Source: Fructilactobacillus sanfranciscensis DSM 20451 (lineage in GTDB: Bacteria > Bacillota > Bacilli > Lactobacillales > Lactobacillaceae). From it: a stretch of 47,771 nucleotides of DNA. Made by a program: the position numbers and the translations under genes. Within the stretch, counting starts at the first letter, position 1, and the number at the start of each line of letters is the position of its first letter. The DNA is taken from positions 1 to 47,771 of the forward strand of contig NZ_AYYM01000008.1 of assembly GCF_001436035.1 (NCBI RefSeq). Direction: 5' to 3'. This document shows, piece by piece, positions 44,810 through 47,771 of the stretch. The notes beneath the pieces are model-generated. The model was not told the DNA's origin. It ran no database searches and saw only the letters and a program-made list of their open reading frames with translations.

Positions 44810-47107
44810 TTGAACAATCAAGATGAACAACAAGAACAGCAACGTGTCACCTTTATTTCAGACTTATTAAACCAAAAAATTAACAAAACTAAACAAGATG
44901 TGGAAGACGCCAAAACAGAAGCACAAAAAGTCCAAAAAAACTATGGCATCAACACCTCAGTTAACTATTTAGAAGCAGATGACCGAATTGAAACCAAAGC
45001 TGATTTGCAACAACAAAGAAGTTTGGTTAACAAAGTTGTAGAAGATGAAAATATCGTTAAACGCCAACTTCGGACATACCAAGAATTAAAACACTCTCCT
45101 TACTTTGGAAGAATTGATATTAAAGACGAGGGGTACGATGAAACAGAACAATTATACATCGGAACGGCTTCTCTTTTGGACGATAAAACCGGTGAATTCT
45201 TAATTCACGACTGGCGTGCTCCCATTTCTAGTATCTATTACAATGGAAATTTAGGAAAGGTTAGTTATGAAACACCGAACGGCAAACAGAACACTGATTT
45301 GTTAAAAAAACGTCAATTTCAAATTAAAGATGGACAAATCATTAACATGTTTGATACTAACGAAACCGTTGGTGATGAACTTTTACAAAAAGAGTTAAGC
45401 GATAAAAGTTCTGAGCAACTTCGTAATATCGTTGCCACTATTCAAAGAGAACAAAATGATATTATTCGGGACACTAAAAGTGACTTATTAGTAGTACAAG
45501 GGGTTGCCGGTTCTGGAAAAACGTCGGCTTTGTTACAACGAATCGCTTTTTTACTTTATCATAGTCGTGATGAATTAAATGCCAGCCAAATTATTTTGTT
45601 CTCCCCCAACTTATTATTCTCTAACTATATTAGGGACGTGCTCCCTAGTTTAGGAGAACGAAATATGCGACAAGTAACGTTAGCCGAATTTTTTGCACAA
45701 CGCTTAGAGGGAATTAAAGTGCAAACCCTCTTTAGTCGCTTTGAATCACAAACAACTAATAATCAAATTAATGATTTAAAAGGGAGTCAAACTTTTATTA
45801 ATCAAATTGATGATTATTTAAATCATTTAACTGAAAAACAAATTGTTTTCACTGATATTTATTTTCAAGGTGAGATTTTCTTTGCCAAAGAAGAAATTCA
45901 AAAAATCTACGGGAGTCTGAACTCTAATCTACAATTAGCAGACAAACTATTGCAAACCAAAAACAAATTAATTAAAGCATTAAAGAAGAGAGTTCAGGCT
46001 GACATTCATGATGAATGGGTTCTTGAAAAGATGGATTCATTATCTGATGAAGAATACCATAATTATTTAATCGATACGAAACCATCTGATTTTGAAGATT
46101 TTGATGCCGAACACGATTATATTGCTAAAAAAATTGCTAAAGAGCACTTACGAATTGTTTATGATGCAATTTATAATAATAGTTTTTGGGATCCATTTAC
46201 CCAATATCTTAATTTTCTCAATCAAGTCGTTTTACCAACTGGAATTAATTCCAGTGATTGGCAAACTGACGTAGCACAATTTCAACATCAACTAGAATTT
46301 CATCAAATGCGCTTAGCTGATGCAGCTCCAATGTTATATTTACGAGATAAATTTACTGGTGAAAATAAAAATAATAATATTAAATATTTGTTTATTGACG
46401 AAGTTCAAGATTATTCAATTGCTGAAATTATGTATTTAAAATTAATTTTTAAAAACGCTAAGTTTAATTTGATTGGTGATAGTGAGCAAGCCATCTTTAA
46501 AGACGTCGAATCAGCTCCACAATTACTCAAAAAATTAAATGATGCTATTCCCGTTAAACATCCCCGTTTAATTAATTTAAACCGTTCCTACCGTTCGACA
46601 TATCCAATTACAACTTTTGCTAGCTCTCTGTTACCTGATGGTGAACATATTGAGGCATTCAATCGGGATGGTGAGAAACCTGTTCTTTACGTTGAGCCTA
46701 ACCAAACGGCTAGTTTCAATCGTTTACAACAAGTAATTAAAGATAAACTAAAATTACAAGATTCAGTTGCGATTATTACCAAAAATCGACAAGAAGCAGA
46801 AACATTATATCGTAAATTAAGAAAGAATTTCGATCCACTACTTGTTTCTGACTCTGCTCGCACGATTGATAAAAAATTGATTATCTTACCTGTTTATCTA
46901 GCAAAAGGAATGGAATTCGATGATATTATCGGTTGGGATATTTCAAAAGAAAATTATCCTAATCAACATAGCTTAGGAATTTTATATACAATTGTTACAA
47001 GAGCTATGCATTCGTTAACCTTAATTAGTAATCAAACTATCAGTCCTTTAATTTCAAACAACGCTATCGAAAATAATCTAATCAAAATAAAAAAAGTTGA
47101 GAAATGA
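44810..47107 (+). CDS. helD: HelD-type superfamily 1 helicase
   Basis: HelD binds RNA polymerase and uses ATP to free it from stalled or post-termination complexes. The 765-residue protein has an N-terminal coiled-coil arm (about 15-95), a Walker A GVAGSGKTSALLQR (about 231-244), the arm/bridge region in between and a motor with Walker B YLFIDEVQDYS and the UvrD-like LNRSYRS. TTG at 44810 follows GAGGAG by 8 bases. It has its own promoter and ends in the loop of a bidirectional terminator. Proof-level assignment to HelD rather than another UvrD-like helicase rests on the arm and length. Confidence 0.9.
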   Translation: MNNQDEQQEQQRVTFISDLLNQKINKTKQDVEDAKTEAQKVQKNYGINTSVNYLEADDRIETKADLQQQRSLVNKVVEDENIVKRQLRTYQELKHSPYFGRIDIKDEGYDETEQLYIGTASLLDDKTGEFLIHDWRAPISSIYYNGNLGKVSYETPNGKQNTDLLKKRQFQIKDGQIINMFDTNETVGDELLQKELSDKSSEQLRNIVATIQREQNDIIRDTKSDLLVVQGVAGSGKTSALLQRIAFLLYHSRDELNASQIILFSPNLLFSNYIRDVLPSLGERNMRQVTLAEFFAQRLEGIKVQTLFSRFESQTTNNQINDLKGSQTFINQIDDYLNHLTEKQIVFTDIYFQGEIFFAKEEIQKIYGSLNSNLQLADKLLQTKNKLIKALKKRVQADIHDEWVLEKMDSLSDEEYHNYLIDTKPSDFEDFDAEHDYIAKKIAKEHLRIVYDAIYNNSFWDPFTQYLNFLNQVVLPTGINSSDWQTDVAQFQHQLEFHQMRLADAAPMLYLRDKFTGENKNNNIKYLFIDEVQDYSIAEIMYLKLIFKNAKFNLIGDSEQAIFKDVESAPQLLKKLNDAIPVKHPRLINLNRSYRSTYPITTFASSLLPDGEHIEAFNRDGEKPVLYVEPNQTASFNRLQQVIKDKLKLQDSVAIITKNRQEAETLYRKLRKNFDPLLVSDSARTIDKKLIILPVYLAKGMEFDDIIGWDISKENYPNQHSLGILYTIVTRAMHSLTLISNQTISPLISNNAIENNLIKIKKVEK

Positions 47108-47121
47108 TTTCTCAACTTTTT
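47091..47121. terminator. Bidirectional terminator over helD and mscL stop codons
   Basis: Arms AAAAAGTTGAGAAA (47091-47104) and TTTCTCAACTTTTT (47108-47121) enclose TGA, the helD stop. The mscL stop TAA (47120-47122) overlaps the other end. Both genes converge on this one stem. Confidence 0.9.
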
Positions 47122-47488
47122 ATTTTTGGTCTTCTTTTAATAAAGTAACGATTTCCTTGAGATACTTTTCTTTAGGATCTTCTTTGGTTTCCTTTTTAGA
47201 AACTGTGTGTGACTTATTTAGTAGCTTAACAATAATGAATACAACAAACGCAATAATCAAAAAGTTAATTACTGAATTCAGAAATACTCCATATTTAAAA
47301 GTAGCGTGTCCTACTTTAAACACTAAATTAGAAAGATCAATTTTACCTAGGAAAATCCCAATAAAAGGATTAATAATGTTTTTGACTAGCGAACTAACGA
47401 TTGAAGTAAATGCAGCTCCTACAATTACCCCAACTGCCATATCAACAACATTACCTTTAGAAATAAATGCCTTAAATTCCTTCCACAT
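47120..47488 (-). CDS. mscL: Large-conductance mechanosensitive channel
   Basis: MscL opens on membrane stretch and releases solutes during hypoosmotic shock. The 122-residue protein has the conserved N-terminus FKAFISKGNVVDMAVGVIVGAAF (partly given), membrane helices TM1 (about 15-40) and TM2 (about 65-90, VINFLIIAFVVFIIVKL) and a charged C-terminal bundle. AGGAG precedes the ATG. The promoter lies at 47528-47536. Confidence 0.97.
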   Translation of the reverse strand: MWKEFKAFISKGNVVDMAVGVIVGAAFTSIVSSLVKNIINPFIGIFLGKIDLSNLVFKVGHATFKYGVFLNSVINFLIIAFVVFIIVKLLNKSHTVSKKETKEDPKEKYLKEIVTLLKEDQK

Positions 47489-47527
47489 TCTTATTAATCT
47501 CCTCTCACATTAAATTTAAAACTACAT

Positions 47528-47536
47528 ATTATATCA
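47528..47536 (-). promoter_or_regulatory. Extended -10 for mscL
   Basis: Minus-strand TGA-TATAAT, 40 bases before the mscL ATG; the -35 is weak. Confidence 0.5.
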
Positions 47537-47576
47537 TAACAATAATCTCAAAATTTTTATACCTATTCCATCCAAA

Positions 47577-47601
47577 AAGGTGACTATTAATTAGTCACCT
47601 T
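47577..47601 (-). terminator. Terminator of the tRNA-Thr gene
   Basis: Arms AAGGTGACTA (47577-47586) and TAGTCACCTT (47592-47601), loop TTAAT, then a minus-strand T5 tract. Confidence 0.88.
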
Positions 47602-47641
47602 GATTTTTAATAACATTATTGCAAAAGAAATAAGTACTTAA

Positions 47642-47713
47642 GCCGCTTCGGGGATTTGAACCCTGAATCTTTTCCTTACCATGGAAGTGCTCTACCTATT
47701 GAGCTAAAGCGGC
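47642..47713 (-). tRNA. tRNA-Thr (anticodon GGU)
   Basis: The 72-base cloverleaf has acceptor GCCGCTT/AAGCGGC (7 bp), D stem GCTC/GAGC, anticodon loop ATGGTAA with GGU (anticodon at 47678-47680), and T loop TTCAAAT. The element lengths are standard. Two stem positions are C-A mismatches: 27-43 in the anticodon stem and 50-64 in the T stem. No CCA is encoded. It has a promoter (47720-47747) and a terminator. Confidence 0.93.
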
Positions 47714-47719
47714 AGTTTG

Positions 47720-47747
47720 ATTTTAACATAACTATCATTATTTACAA
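47720..47747 (-). promoter_or_regulatory. tRNA-Thr promoter
   Basis: Minus-strand -35 TTGTAA (47742-47747), 16-base spacer, extended -10 TGT-TAAAAT (47720-47725). Confidence 0.6.
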
Positions 47748-47749
47748 AA

Positions 47750-47771
47750 TAAAAAAGACCTTAGCTTTCGC
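47750..47771 (-). terminator. Partial terminator at the window edge
   Basis: On the minus strand GCTAAGGTC is followed by TTTTTTATTTTG, the end of a stem and T tract of a gene beyond the window. The other arm is cut off. Confidence 0.4.

Overview
The window is a compact, AT-rich stretch of a low-GC Gram-positive chromosome, almost certainly from the Lactobacillaceae. The gene order is the conserved Bacillus/Lactobacillus housekeeping block metG-tatD-rnmV-ksgA-veg-purR-glmU-prs and pth-mfd-rqcP-divIC-S1-tilS-hpt-ftsH-hslO-dusB-lysS. AGGAGG-type ribosome binding sites, many TTG starts, a class II HMG-CoA reductase (mevalonate route) and an HELLH protein of a lactobacillar type all fit. Genus is not provable from this sequence; a fructophilic or insect/sourdough-associated lactobacillus is a guess.

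Layout, left to right. 1-228: no gene, only the lysS terminator. 229-13227: one long minus-strand block (lysS, dusB, hslO, ftsH, hpt, tilS, S1 protein, divIC, rqcP, mfd, pth) covering translation, proteostasis, purine salvage, division and transcription-coupled repair. 13349-18336: alr with a MazF toxin and an unusual partner, cshA helicase and murF. 18413-22066: an unrecognised minus-strand gene, then the plus-strand genes for a low-molecular-weight tyrosine phosphatase, an MFS exporter and a secreted DUF4097-like repeat protein whose start codon is not canonical. 22130-26682: rpmE2, murA, pyrG, rpoE and a DUF1934 gene (minus). 26813-28997: an HD-domain dNTPase and a Cof-type phosphatase (plus). 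29053-38657: prs, glmU, purR, znuB, znuC, veg, ksgA, rnmV, tatD, metG (minus). 38730-44503: trpS-ppx-mvaA-HELLH protein-sir2-DUF72 as a tightly packed minus-strand unit behind a T-box leader. 44810-47107: a HelD-type RNA polymerase recycling helicase (plus). 47120-47713: mscL and a tRNA-Thr(GGU) (minus).

Regulation visible in the sequence: a pyrG leader whose transcript starts at GGGC and carries a terminator with a pyrimidine-rich 5' arm, as in CTP-sensing G-reiteration attenuation; a T-box before trpS; a PurBox inside the purR promoter spacer; and back-to-back trpS/helD promoters sharing an inverted TTGACA pair. About fifteen intrinsic terminators mark most transcription units.

There is no prophage, insertion sequence, CRISPR array or obvious defence island. 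Most of the window is ordinary core genome. The points that deserve a second look are the DUF4097-like gene without a start codon, the Cys-to-Asp change in the MurA active site (predicted fosfomycin insensitivity), the MazF partner that does not look like a ribbon-helix-helix antitoxin, missing acpS and ispE at their usual places, and a tRNA-Thr with two C-A mismatches.
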